From Azohydromonas lata NBRC 102462 (GTDB taxonomy: Bacteria > Pseudomonadota > Gammaproteobacteria > Burkholderiales > Burkholderiaceae_C): DNA of 64,000 bases. The position numbers and the translations under genes are program-made. Shown one piece after another: positions 8,622 through 16,925 of this stretch (positions are counted from its first letter, which is position 1; every line of letters starts with the position of its first letter). The notes below the pieces were generated by a model. That model saw nothing but the letters and a program-made list of their open reading frames with translations. It made no database searches and had not been told where the DNA came from. The stretch is from contig NZ_BCTC01000005.1 in assembly GCF_001571085.1 (NCBI RefSeq), forward strand, positions 1 to 64,000, given 5' to 3'.

Positions 8622-9494
8622 ATGGAAACGCCGTGTTCAATCCTGATTGTTGAAGACGAGGCGGTGATTGCCCTGGACCTTCAACTGCAACTGGAGGACA
8701 TGGGCTACCGCGTGCTCGGCCCTGCGGAGAGCGGCCCCCAGGCGCTGGCGCTGGCGGCGCAGGAGCGGCCGGACCTGGTGCTGATGGACATCCGCATCCA
8801 GGGTCCCATCGACGGCATAGAGACCGCCGCCCGCCTTGGGCGCGTGAGCGGGCTGCCCGTGGTGTTTCTCACCTCCCACAGCGACGACGAGACCGTCGCC
8901 CAAGCCGCGCGCACCTCTCCCTGCGGCTTTCTCACCAAGCCTTTCGAGGGCCGTGCGCTGCGCGCGGCCATCGAGATGGCGCTGTCGCGCGCGACGCTGG
9001 AGCGGCAGTTGCGCGAATCGGAGCGCTGGTTCGCCGCCACGCTGCGCGGCGTGCAGGACGGCGTGCTGGTGGTCAACCCCGACACGACGCTGCGCTTCAT
9101 CAACCCCGCGGCCGAGGCCCTCACCGGCTGGAGCGCCGAGGAGGCCGTGGGCCGCCGCCTGGAGGACGTGGTGCGCTACGCCAGCGGCGACGACGATCCG
9201 CCCGCGGTGCTGAAGGCCCTGGCCGAGAACCGCAGCGTGGGCGTGACCCACGGCCGGCGGCTGCTGCGGCGCAACAGCGCGCGCACCATGGTGGTGGTGG
9301 ACGAGTCGGCCTCGCCGGTGGAAGGCGAGTTCGGCCTGCGCATGGGCGCGGTGCTGGTGCTGCGCGACGCCACCGAGCGCCTGTCGCGCGAGGGGCTGGA
9401 CGCCGCCGGGCAGCACCGTCCGCCCGCGGCCAACGCCGCCGACGAGCCGGCCGCCGAGCCGCAAGACCTGCCGCCCAGGGCACGGGCCACGTGA
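8622..9494 (+). CDS. Response regulator: receiver domain plus PAS domain, no DNA-binding output
   Basis: A 290-residue protein. The receiver domain covers about 5-120, with the acidic pair in VEDEA, phospho-acceptor Asp56 (LVLMDIRI), Thr84 (FLTS) and Lys106 (LTKPF). A PAS domain follows at about 140-255 (GVQDGVLVVNPDTTLRFINP), then a disordered Ala/Pro-rich tail. There is no helix-turn-helix, GGDEF or kinase domain. The ATG at 8622 is preceded by a GGGGGGAAG Shine-Dalgarno stretch; a GTG at 8583 would add 13 residues. It lies about 100 nt before a histidine kinase that lacks its own receiver, so the two are probably partners. Confidence 0.85.
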   Translation: METPCSILIVEDEAVIALDLQLQLEDMGYRVLGPAESGPQALALAAQERPDLVLMDIRIQGPIDGIETAARLGRVSGLPVVFLTSHSDDETVAQAARTSPCGFLTKPFEGRALRAAIEMALSRATLERQLRESERWFAATLRGVQDGVLVVNPDTTLRFINPAAEALTGWSAEEAVGRRLEDVVRYASGDDDPPAVLKALAENRSVGVTHGRRLLRRNSARTMVVVDESASPVEGEFGLRMGAVLVLRDATERLSREGLDAAGQHRPPAANAADEPAAEPQDLPPRARAT

Positions 9495-9592
9495 ATGCCG
9501 GGAGTGCGGTCTCCGGCCTCCAGGCCACAACGCCTGAGGGCGGCTGAAGTTTTCAGATTTCTCCCCATCGGCCGTGCCGGGAAGCGCCCCTC

Positions 9593-12451
9593 ATGAGCGC
9601 CTCGCAACCCGGCGCCCCTCGCGGCACCCTCCCGCGGCCGGACGGCACGCCGCCGGGCAACGGGCCGCCGGACGCCCCTGCCCCCGCCACGCGGCTGCCG
9701 CGCTCGCTGCGGCTGCCCCTGCCGCGCGCCGTGCTGGCGGCGCTGCTGCTGCTGCTGGCCGTGGCGGCGGTGGCGCTGTGGACGCAGCGGCGCGCGGCCG
9801 ACGCCTCCGAGCTGCGCCGCCACACGCTGGACGTGCGCCTGGAGCTGGCCGCGTTCAGCTCCGACCTGAAGGACCTCTCCCGCGCCGTGCGCGGCTACGC
9901 CATCAGCGGCCAGGACGACTGGCTGGACCCCTACCGCACCGCGCGCGAACGGCTGCCTGAGCAGTTGCAGCGGCTGCAGCGCCTGACGGCCGGCAACGAG
10001 GCGCAGCAGCAGCGGCTGCGGCAGCTCGGCCCGCTGCTCAACGGCTACCTGCGCTACGTCTCGGACGCGCTGGACACGGCCGAGCGCGACGGGCTGGAGG
10101 CGGCGCGTCGGCGCATTGCCGGCGGCCCGCGGCACACGCAGGCCGACGACATCGACCTGCTGCTGGCCGAGCTCGACGCCGAGGAGCTGCGCCAGCTCGC
10201 CCTGTACGAGCGCGCGGCGCAGCGCAGCACCGATCTCAACACCGCCGTGACGCTGCTGGGCAGCCTGCTGTCCCTCACGCTCATGGCGCTGGCCGGGCGG
10301 GCGCTGCAGCGCAAGCTGCGCCAGTTGCGCGCCAACGTGGACCGGCTGGCCCGCGCACGCAGCGCCGAATCGCAAGCCATGGCGCGGCTGCAGCAGACGC
10401 AGTCCTCGCTGTACGCGGCCAACGAGGCGCTGCAGGCGCAGGCCGACCACCTGGCCGAGCTCAACGACGCGCTGTGGCAGTGGATCAGCACCCAGCCCGC
10501 GGCGGCGCGGCCGGCGGGCCAGGCGCCCGGCTCGGCGCTGGACGATCCGCAGCGGCTGCAAGCGCTGCGCCGCACGGGGCTGATGGACTCCGCGCCTGAG
10601 CACAGCTTCGACCGTTTCACGAGGCTGGCCGCGCAGTCGCTGCAGGTGCCGGTGAGCCTGATCTGCCTGGTGGACGCCGAGCGCCAGTTCTTCAAGAGCC
10701 AATGCGGCCTGGGCGAACCCCTGTCCAGCGCGCGGCAGACGCCGCTGTCGCACTCCTTGTGCCAGCACGTGGTGACCTCGGGGCAGGCGCTGGAGGTGTC
10801 GGACGCGCGCACGGACCCGCTGCTGCGCGACAGCGGCGCGGTGAAGGACCTCGGCGTGGTGGCCTACCTGGGCGTGCCGCTGGCCACGCCGGACGGGCAG
10901 GTGCTGGGCAGCTTCTGCGCCATGGACCACCGCCCGCGCCGCTGGAGCACGCAGGACCGCGCGACGCTGGAGCGCATCGCGCAGTCGGTGCTGGCGGGCA
11001 TCGCGGTGCGCATGCAGTTGCACGAGCTGGAACGCCGCGTGGCCGAGCGCACGGCCGAGGTGCAGTTGCTGGCCGGCGCCATAGAGCACTCGCTCACCGG
11101 CTTCAGCATCGTGGGCCTGGACGGGCGCTTCACTTTCGTCAACGAGGCCTATGCGCGCATGGCCGGCTACGACAGCCCGCAGGACGTGATCGGCACGTCC
11201 GTTTCCGCGCACTGCGCCGACCCGTCGCTGAGCCGGCGCGTTGGGCGCCAGGTGCACGGCCAGGGCAGTTGCCGCATGGACTTCACCGCGCGGCGGCGCG
11301 ACGGCAGCACCTTCGAGGCGCTGCTGGACGCACACCGCGCGCAGGACCCGGGCGGCCGCGAGATCCACGTCGGCACGGTGATGGACATCACCGAGCGCAA
11401 GCGCGCCGAGCAGGCGCTGCGCATGAGCGAGGAGCGCTTGCGGCTGGCGCTGGACGCCGGCGGCATGGACGCCTTCGAGCTGGACCCGGTGTCCGGCGTG
11501 GTGCTGCGCATAGGCAGCCTGCAAAGCGCGCTGGGCCTGACGGCCGAGGAGCAGCACCTGTTGAAGGCCTACCTCAAGCGCGTGCACCCGCAGGACCGCG
11601 CCGCGCTGCAGGCGGCCCTGGCGGAGTTGAGCCCGCAGCAGCCCTCCTACCGCGCCGAGTACCGCATCCAGTCCGCCGACGGCACCTGGCGCTGGCTGCT
11701 GGAGCGCTCGCAGCAAAGCTTCAATGCCGCGGGCGAGCGCGGGCGCATCACCGGCGTGGTGGTGGACGTGACCGAGCGCCGCCATGACGAGGAGGCGGTG
11801 AAGACCTCGCTGGCCGAGAAGGAGGTGCTGCTGCAGGAGGTGCACCACCGGGTGAAGAACAACCTGCAGGTGGTCAGCAGCCTGCTGCAGTTGCAGCGCC
11901 GCCAGCTTTCGGACCCGGCCATCCAGGCCGCCTTCAGCGAGACGGAAAGCCGCGTGCGCGCCATGGCGCTGGTGCACCAGCGGCTGTACCAGCAAAGCAC
12001 GCTGTCCTCGCTGGACTTCGCCGACTACCTGCGCAGCCTGGGCAGCCAACTGCTGCAGAGCTTTGGCGGCGAGCGCTCGGTGAAGGTGGTGTATCAACTG
12101 CAGCCGCTGAAGCTGCCCGTGGGCACCGCCATCCCGCTGGGCCTGATCGTGACGGAGCTGATCACCAACGCCTTGAAGTACGCCTTCGACCGGCACGGCG
12201 GCGTGTTGGGCGTGGAGCTGGCGCCGGATGGCGAGTGGGGCCTGCACCTGGTGGTGAGCGACGACGGCCCCGGCTTGCCCGCCGGTTTCGAGCCGCTGCG
12301 CAGCCGCGGCCTGGGCATGCGGCTGGTGCAGACGCTCTCGCGCCAGATCGACGCGACGGTGGAGTTCGGCGAGAACGCGGACGGCGGGGGCACGCGCTGC
12401 CGCATCCGGGCGCCCATCAGCCGGGATGCGGCGCAAGGCGGGGCGATCTGA
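9593..12451 (+). CDS. Membrane sensor histidine kinase: CHASE3-like, GAF, two PAS, HWE/HisKA_2 and ATPase domains
   Basis: A 952-residue kinase. Two membrane helices (about 46-64 and 216-236) flank a helical periplasmic sensor of CHASE3 type. A GAF domain (about 321-480) and two PAS domains (about 490-605 and 610-735, each ending in DITERK or DVTERR) follow. The dimerisation part has EVHHRVKNNLQ with the phospho-His at 751/752, the HisKA_2 (HWE-related) pattern. The ATPase domain shows ELITNALKYAF, DDGPGLP and GLGMRLV. Such kinases often signal to stand-alone receivers; the upstream receiver-PAS protein is the obvious candidate. The signal sensed is unknown. Confidence 0.87.
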   Translation: MSASQPGAPRGTLPRPDGTPPGNGPPDAPAPATRLPRSLRLPLPRAVLAALLLLLAVAAVALWTQRRAADASELRRHTLDVRLELAAFSSDLKDLSRAVRGYAISGQDDWLDPYRTARERLPEQLQRLQRLTAGNEAQQQRLRQLGPLLNGYLRYVSDALDTAERDGLEAARRRIAGGPRHTQADDIDLLLAELDAEELRQLALYERAAQRSTDLNTAVTLLGSLLSLTLMALAGRALQRKLRQLRANVDRLARARSAESQAMARLQQTQSSLYAANEALQAQADHLAELNDALWQWISTQPAAARPAGQAPGSALDDPQRLQALRRTGLMDSAPEHSFDRFTRLAAQSLQVPVSLICLVDAERQFFKSQCGLGEPLSSARQTPLSHSLCQHVVTSGQALEVSDARTDPLLRDSGAVKDLGVVAYLGVPLATPDGQVLGSFCAMDHRPRRWSTQDRATLERIAQSVLAGIAVRMQLHELERRVAERTAEVQLLAGAIEHSLTGFSIVGLDGRFTFVNEAYARMAGYDSPQDVIGTSVSAHCADPSLSRRVGRQVHGQGSCRMDFTARRRDGSTFEALLDAHRAQDPGGREIHVGTVMDITERKRAEQALRMSEERLRLALDAGGMDAFELDPVSGVVLRIGSLQSALGLTAEEQHLLKAYLKRVHPQDRAALQAALAELSPQQPSYRAEYRIQSADGTWRWLLERSQQSFNAAGERGRITGVVVDVTERRHDEEAVKTSLAEKEVLLQEVHHRVKNNLQVVSSLLQLQRRQLSDPAIQAAFSETESRVRAMALVHQRLYQQSTLSSLDFADYLRSLGSQLLQSFGGERSVKVVYQLQPLKLPVGTAIPLGLIVTELITNALKYAFDRHGGVLGVELAPDGEWGLHLVVSDDGPGLPAGFEPLRSRGLGMRLVQTLSRQIDATVEFGENADGGGTRCRIRAPISRDAAQGGAI

Positions 12452-12458
12452 ACGGACG

Positions 12459-13343
12459 TCACGCCAGCACCAGCGCCTGCGCAAGGTGGGCATAGACGGC
12501 CGACACGCGGCGCTGGTGGCGTGACTCGGGGTGGGCCAGCAGCCACAGCTCGGTCTGGCATTCGTCCAGCGCGTCGCTCAAGGGGCGCAGGTCGGCCCGG
12601 CCGTGGGCGAGGAACATGGGCAGCAGGCCCACGCCGCAGCCCAGGGCAATGAGCTCCATCACGGTGAGGATGCTGTTGGCACGCCAGGCCGGCACCGCCT
12701 TGGGGAAGCGGCGGCGGCGCCACAGCACCGTGGGGTGGTCCGGCAAGGCGTCGTCCGGCGCCACCCAGGCGGCGCGGCCGGCTTCCACGTCGGCCCAATC
12801 GCGCACGGCCGAATCGCGCGCCGTATAGAGCGCCACGCGCAGCGGCCCAAGATCGCGGCCGACCAGGTGCGGTGGCGGGCGCCGCGTGGCGCGCACGGCG
12901 AGGTCGGCGTCGCGCCGCGTGAGGCTGGCCAGCTCGTTGCCCGCATGCAGCTCGAACGTGAGCTGCGGGTGGCCTTTCTGGAAATCGCGCAGCGCGGGTG
13001 CGACCAGCCCGTGCAGCAGCGTGTCGGTGGTGGTGAGGCGCACGCTGCCGGCCAGGCTTTGCGGCGGCTGCTGCGCGGCGGATCGCGCCGCCTCCAGCGC
13101 CGTCTCCACGGCCTCGGCCTGCTCGGCCAAGGTGCGGGCCAGGTCCAGCGGCAGGCAGCCGGTGCGCGATCGCTCAAAGAGCGGCTGTTTTAAACCGCGC
13201 TCCAGGCGCTGCAGCGCGCGAAACGCGGTGGAGGCGTCCACCTTCAGCCGCTCGGCCGCGCCGTTGAGGCTGCCCGCGCGCACCAGGGCCAGCACCAGGG
13301 CGAGGTCGTCCGCGCCCAGGTCGTATTGCGTTTGTGCAGTCAT
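12459..13343 (-). CDS. LysR-family transcriptional regulator
   Basis: A 294-residue regulator with an N-terminal winged helix-turn-helix at about 10-68 (DDLALVLALVRAGSLNGAAERLKVDASTAFRALQRLE) and a C-terminal effector-binding domain from about 95. The recognition helix has DASTAF where the usual LysR sequence is SQPAVS-like. The start at 13343 (MTAQTQ) is chosen over an ATG at 13367. It diverges from the doxX gene, and LysR proteins usually control such a divergent neighbour; a palindrome lies between them. Confidence 0.85.
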   Translation of the reverse strand: MTAQTQYDLGADDLALVLALVRAGSLNGAAERLKVDASTAFRALQRLERGLKQPLFERSRTGCLPLDLARTLAEQAEAVETALEAARSAAQQPPQSLAGSVRLTTTDTLLHGLVAPALRDFQKGHPQLTFELHAGNELASLTRRDADLAVRATRRPPPHLVGRDLGPLRVALYTARDSAVRDWADVEAGRAAWVAPDDALPDHPTVLWRRRRFPKAVPAWRANSILTVMELIALGCGVGLLPMFLAHGRADLRPLSDALDECQTELWLLAHPESRHQRRVSAVYAHLAQALVLA

Positions 13344-13378
13344 CACATGCTCCGCTGCCAATTCCATAGGCGCCGGTG

Positions 13379-13391
13379 CAATCCTAGATTG
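13379..13391. promoter_or_regulatory. Candidate LysR operator and doxX promoter
   Basis: Arms CAATC and GATTG around CTA form a 13-nt palindrome in the 82-nt gap between the LysR and doxX genes. It overlaps a possible -10 element (TAGATT, 13385-13390), with TTCCAT 17 nt upstream at 13362-13367 as a weak -35. A LysR protein bound here could control doxX. This is pattern-based only. Confidence 0.35.
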
Positions 13392-13425
13392 GAGGCTTCT
13401 TCTTTTCCAACACAGGAGTGCTGCC

Positions 13426-13884
13426 ATGGCTTCCACCCTCGATCTGGCCTCTTCCACCCGCCTTGCCGGCCGCGGCGTCGTCACCCCCGCCGCCCTGGGC
13501 GCCACGCTGCTGCGCGTGAGCCTGGGGGTGATGTGGATCTCGCATGCGCTGCTGAAGCTGCTGGTGTTCACGCTGCCCGGCACGGCGCAGTTTTTCGAGA
13601 GCGTCGGCTTCTGGGGCTGGCTGGCCTACCCGGTGTTTGCGGCCGAATTGACCGGCGGGCTGATGCTGGTGCTGGGAATTTATGCGCGGCAGGTGTCGCT
13701 GGCACTGGTGCCGGTGATGCTGGCGGCGGCGTCCGTGCACATGGGCAACGGCTGGGTGTTCACCAGTGCGGGCGGGGGATGGGAGTACCCGGTGTTTTTG
13801 GCGGTGGCGTCAGTGGTGGTTTGGCTGGTGGGGGATGGGGCTTTCAGCCTGAAGCGCAGTGGAGAGGAAATAGCTCGGTTTTGA
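13426..13884 (+). CDS. DoxX family membrane protein
   Basis: A 152-residue inner-membrane protein with four hydrophobic segments, matching the DoxX family (RVSLGVMWISHALLKLLVFTL near the start, GFWGWLAYPVFAAELTGGLMLVLG in the middle). DoxX-like proteins are linked to quinone or thiol redox processes in various bacteria, but this member's role is not known. CAGGAG lies about 9 nt before the ATG. Control by the divergent LysR gene is likely. Confidence 0.85.
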   Translation: MASTLDLASSTRLAGRGVVTPAALGATLLRVSLGVMWISHALLKLLVFTLPGTAQFFESVGFWGWLAYPVFAAELTGGLMLVLGIYARQVSLALVPVMLAAASVHMGNGWVFTSAGGGWEYPVFLAVASVVVWLVGDGAFSLKRSGEEIARF

Positions 13885-13906
13885 GCAGCGGCGCCGCGAA
13901 CCCGGA

Positions 13907-14441
13907 TCAACCTTCGGGCAAGTTCTTGACGAAATTGTGCTTGGGCTTGAAGCGGGCGCGCAGGTCGGCCAGCTAGGCGGCGCGCGCGGCGGGCTCCAGT
14001 CGGCGGGCGATGTCCTGCACCAGCTCCAGTTCGTTCTGGTAGGGACTTAGCGCAAGCTCCATGGCGTCGTCCAGCACGCGCTGCAGCAGTTGCACCGCGT
14101 CGGCACGCTGGTCGTCGCCCAAGTGCACGGCGATATGGCGCAGCGCCGCCGCCTCGCACCAGGCCGGTGGCTGCACGAGGCGGCAGGCTTCGGCCCAACG
14201 GCCCTCGTCGGCCAGGGCTTGCGCGGTGCGGCCCTCCTGCCTGCAGCACTGGAGCAACTGCGTCCAAGTGCTCCAGGTGCAGCGCTTGCAGCGTCGGCAA
14301 TTGGTCGATGGCGGGCTGCATCTCCACCCTTTTCCGCTGTCTACGCCTGAGCTTGGCGGCGAGCGCGACAGCGACAAGCAGCAGGGATACTCCCAAAATC
14401 AATACTTCCAGCACACCGATTTTGCACTTCACCCTAGACAT
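13907..14441 (-). pseudogene. Broken gene for a membrane-anchored helical protein (frameshift plus amber stop)
   Basis: The gene opens at 14441 with an N-terminal membrane helix (VLEVLILGVSLLLVAVALAA) followed by a basic stop-transfer segment and a helical region. Coding sense jumps frame near 14230-14250 into GRTAQALADEGRWAEACRLV and later helices. That frame then meets TAG at 13973-13975, after which sense resumes as LADLRARFKPKHNFVKNLPEG before a TGA at 13907. The whole span is 535 nt, one more than a multiple of three, which fits a single inserted base. Removing it and reading the amber as Gln would give about 177 residues. The family is not recognised. Confidence 0.75.
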
Positions 14442-14791
14442 ACTGAGAAAATCCAGGGAGGGGCGAGCGATTCCGACGCGCCACGATTAGGAAATAATTT
14501 TGTAGGCCCGTTGGCAGGAAACCTACTGAGCAACACATCACAAGCACGGATTGGGACAAAACCTGCGTTCAGGATGCCAGAGGTGCATCAACGCGCAGAT
14601 ACGCGAGGCAGTAGAGCAAAGGCAATTGAAATAAAAATCAAACAATCACCGTGGTTTTAAAATATAAATCCACGCAAAAGCAGAAATCAAAAATTATAGG
14701 AATCGACAAAATCACGATGGAATTTCGCCGCCATCAAAAAGGCAGTACTACCATTTCCATGCTTGCGCAGTGTCAAATTTGATTCGCAAAC
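14442..14791. other. AT-rich gap 3' of tRNA-Ile2, no gene seen
   Basis: This stretch is far richer in A and T than its surroundings, most strongly from about 14620 to 14740. I see no convincing open reading frame with a ribosome site, no integrase and no clear copy of the tRNA 3' end. It probably includes the promoter of the broken gene on its left side. It could be the worn remnant of inserted DNA. Confidence 0.5.
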
Positions 14792-14820
14792 AAAAAAACC
14801 AACCAGATTGTGGTTGGTTT
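14792..14820 (-). terminator. Rho-independent terminator of tRNA-Ile2
   Basis: On the minus strand, a 10-bp stem (14811-14820 with 14796-14805, AAACCAACCA and TGGTTGGTTT) with a 5-nt loop is followed by seven T residues. It lies 8 nt after the tRNA CCA end. A T-rich tail on the plus side also allows activity in that direction. Confidence 0.8.
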
Positions 14821-14828
14821 CTTTTTAT

Positions 14829-14905
14829 TGGTAGGCCGTGTAGGACTTGAACCTACGACCAAAGGATTATGAGTCCTCTGCTCTAACCGACTGAGCTAAC
14901 GGCCC
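14829..14905 (-). tRNA. tRNA-Ile2 (anticodon CAT, lysidine type); otherwise tRNA-Met
   Basis: A 77-nt cloverleaf with encoded CCA. The acceptor stem GGGCCGT pairs with ACGGCCT (G-U first pair), the D arm is GCTC...GAGC, the anticodon loop CTCATAA carries CAT, and the T arm is GTAGG TTCAAGT CCTAC. The TTAGCTCAGT start and TTGGTC variable region resemble tRNA-Ile2, whose C34 is changed to lysidine to read AUA, more than elongator Met. Confidence 0.85.
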
Positions 14906-14960
14906 CCTGCACAGCGTTGCGCTGAGCCCGCCATTGTAGCCATGGCAGGCGCCGGTTCCG

Positions 14961-15980
14961 TCACTTCTGGCTCAGCGCGTTGCTCACCAGCCGCGAGGTG
15001 ATGTCCACGATCTGGATCATCCGGTCGTAGGCCATGCGCGTTGGGCCGATCACGCCCAGCGTGCCCACCACGCGGCCATCCACCTCGTAGGGCGCGGAGA
15101 CCACCGACAGCTCCTCGAACGGCACCACGCGGCTTTCGCCGCCTATATAGATGCGCACGCCCTCGGCGCGGCTGGAGACGTCCAGCAGCCGCATCAGCTC
15201 GGTCTTGCGCTCGAACAGGTCGAAGAGCTTGCGGATCGACCCCATGTCGTTGCCGAAGTCCTGCACCGCCAGCAGGTTGCGCTCGCCGCTGACCACGACC
15301 TGGTCGCTCTCCTCCAGCGCCTGGCTGCCGGCCTGCACCGCGGCCTGCATCAGCAGCGCGATCTCGCCGCGCAACTGCTCCACCTCGCCCTGCAGCCGCG
15401 CGCGCACCTCCTCGATGCTCAGCCCGGCGTAGTGGTGGTTCAGGTAGTTCGTCGCCTCCACCAGCTCGCCCTGCGTGTGGTCGCGCGCGGTGAAGATGAC
15501 GCGGTTTTGCACGTCGCCGTCCGGCGCCACCAGGATCACCAGCACCCGCTTGTCGCCCAAGCGCAGGAACTCGATGTGGTGGAACACGCCCGCCTTGCGC
15601 GGCGCGGTGACCACGCCCACGAAGCTGGAAAGGTTGGACAACAGGTGCGCCGCCTGCGCAATCACGCGCTGCGGCTGGTCCGGGTGAAGCTGCTCGCGCG
15701 CCGCGGCCATGTCGCTGGCCCCCTGCTCCAGGCCGCGCGCGGTCAGCATGGTGTCCACGAAGAGGCGGTAGCCGCGCGGCGTGGGAATGCGCCCGGCGCT
15801 GGTGTGCGGGCTGGCGATGAGGCCCAGGTCCTCCAGGTCCGCCATCACGTTGCGGATGGTGGCCGGCGACAGCTCCAGGCCGCAGGCCTTGGACAGCGTG
15901 CGCGAGCCCACGGGCTGGCCGTCGGCGATGTAGCGTTCAACCAGGGCTTTGAGAAGGGTGCGGGCGCGCTCGTCGAGCAT
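14961..15980 (-). CDS. hrcA: Heat-inducible transcription repressor HrcA
   Basis: A 339-residue repressor of heat-shock genes that binds the CIRCE operator. It has an N-terminal winged helix (about 1-75: [37 protein letters not shown]) and a GAF-like domain with the C-terminal HrcA pattern ([11 protein letters not shown]). The start at 15980 ([11 protein letters not shown]) matches the family; ATGs at 15989 and 16013 are alternatives. No CIRCE repeat was seen near it, so it is not evidently self-regulated here. It diverges from nadK, the usual Burkholderiales arrangement. Confidence 0.95.
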   Translation of the reverse strand: MLDERARTLLKALVERYIADGQPVGSRTLSKACGLELSPATIRNVMADLEDLGLIASPHTSAGRIPTPRGYRLFVDTMLTARGLEQGASDMAAAREQLHPDQPQRVIAQAAHLLSNLSSFVGVVTAPRKAGVFHHIEFLRLGDKRVLVILVAPDGDVQNRVIFTARDHTQGELVEATNYLNHHYAGLSIEEVRARLQGEVEQLRGEIALLMQAAVQAGSQALEESDQVVVSGERNLLAVQDFGNDMGSIRKLFDLFERKTELMRLLDVSSRAEGVRIYIGGESRVVPFEELSVVSAPYEVDGRVVGTLGVIGPTRMAYDRMIQIVDITSRLVSNALSQK

Positions 15981-16049
15981 GCTTTTCATTCTACGGAGAT
16001 GCGGCCGTGTCATCCTTCACGCAAGGGGTGCTGTGGTGTAATCCCGCGC

Positions 16050-16925
16050 ATGCCGACCCCCTTCCGTCACGCCGCCATCGTGGGCAAGTACCAGGCGCAC
16101 GGCATCAGCTCCGTACTCGAGGAGGTGGCGCAGTTTCTGGTCAAGCAAGGCCTGCAGGTTTCGCTGGAACGCAACACCGCCCGCAGCACCGGCCTCACCA
16201 CCTATCCCGTGCTCGACACCACCGACATCGGCCGCCACTGCGACGTGGCCGTGGTGGTCGGCGGCGACGGCACCATGCTGGGCATCGCCCGCGAGCTGGC
16301 CCGCCACAACCTGCCGCTGGTGGGCATCAACCAGGGCCGGCTGGGCTTCATCACCGACGTGCCCATCGGCCACTTCCGCGACGCCCTGGCCTCCATGGTG
16401 GCCGGCGACTACGAGGAGGAGCACCGCTCCATGCTCGAAGGCGGCATCTGGCGCGACGGCCGCTGCATCTTCGAGGGCCTGTCGCTCAACGACGTGGTGG
16501 TCAGCCGCGGCGCCACCGCCGCCATGGTCGAGCTCAGCGTGCACATAGGCACCGAGTTCATCGCCAACATCCGCGCCGACGGCCTCGTCATCGCCACGCC
16601 CACGGGCTCCACGGCCTACGCGCTGTCCGCGGGCGGGCCCATCCTGCACCCGGGCATTGGCGGCTGGGTGCTGGTGCCCATCGCCTCGCACACGCTCTCC
16701 AACCGCCCAATAGTGCTGCCGGATGCCGGAGAGATGCGGGTGGAGATCGTGGCCGGAAGGGACGCCTCGGCCAACTTCGACATGCAAAGCCTGGCCAGCC
16801 TGCACATAGGCGACCAGGTCCGGATGCAGCGCTCGGCGCACAAGGTGCGCTTCCTGCACCCCGTGGGCTGGAGCTACTACGCCACGCTGCGGCGCAAGCT
16901 GCGCTGGTACGAGGGAGTGGTCTGA
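16050..16925 (+). CDS. nadK: NAD kinase
   Basis: This cytoplasmic enzyme phosphorylates NAD to NADP using ATP. It has 291 residues with the active-site motif GGDGTML (71-77), the NE/D-type segment NDVVVSRG and the [21 protein letters not shown] substrate-binding region. The ATG at 16050 begins the conserved [14 protein letters not shown] sequence. It overlaps recN by one nucleotide and is the first gene of a rightward run, nadK-recN-rapZ-LonN. Confidence 0.96.
   Translation: MPTPFRHAAIVGKYQAHGISSVLEEVAQFLVKQGLQVSLERNTARSTGLTTYPVLDTTDIGRHCDVAVVVGGDGTMLGIARELARHNLPLVGINQGRLGFITDVPIGHFRDALASMVAGDYEEEHRSMLEGGIWRDGRCIFEGLSLNDVVVSRGATAAMVELSVHIGTEFIANIRADGLVIATPTGSTAYALSAGGPILHPGIGGWVLVPIASHTLSNRPIVLPDAGEMRVEIVAGRDASANFDMQSLASLHIGDQVRMQRSAHKVRFLHPVGWSYYATLRRKLRWYEGVV

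Noticed and set aside
9176-12493. A 1105-codon minus-strand frame opposite the histidine kinase
   Set aside because: Same reason: the plus-strand frame has coherent kinase domains and the antisense frame has none.
14500-14520. Possible att copy of the tRNA-Ile2 3' end (GTAGGCC)
   Set aside because: Only seven bases match, which is within chance for this length of DNA.
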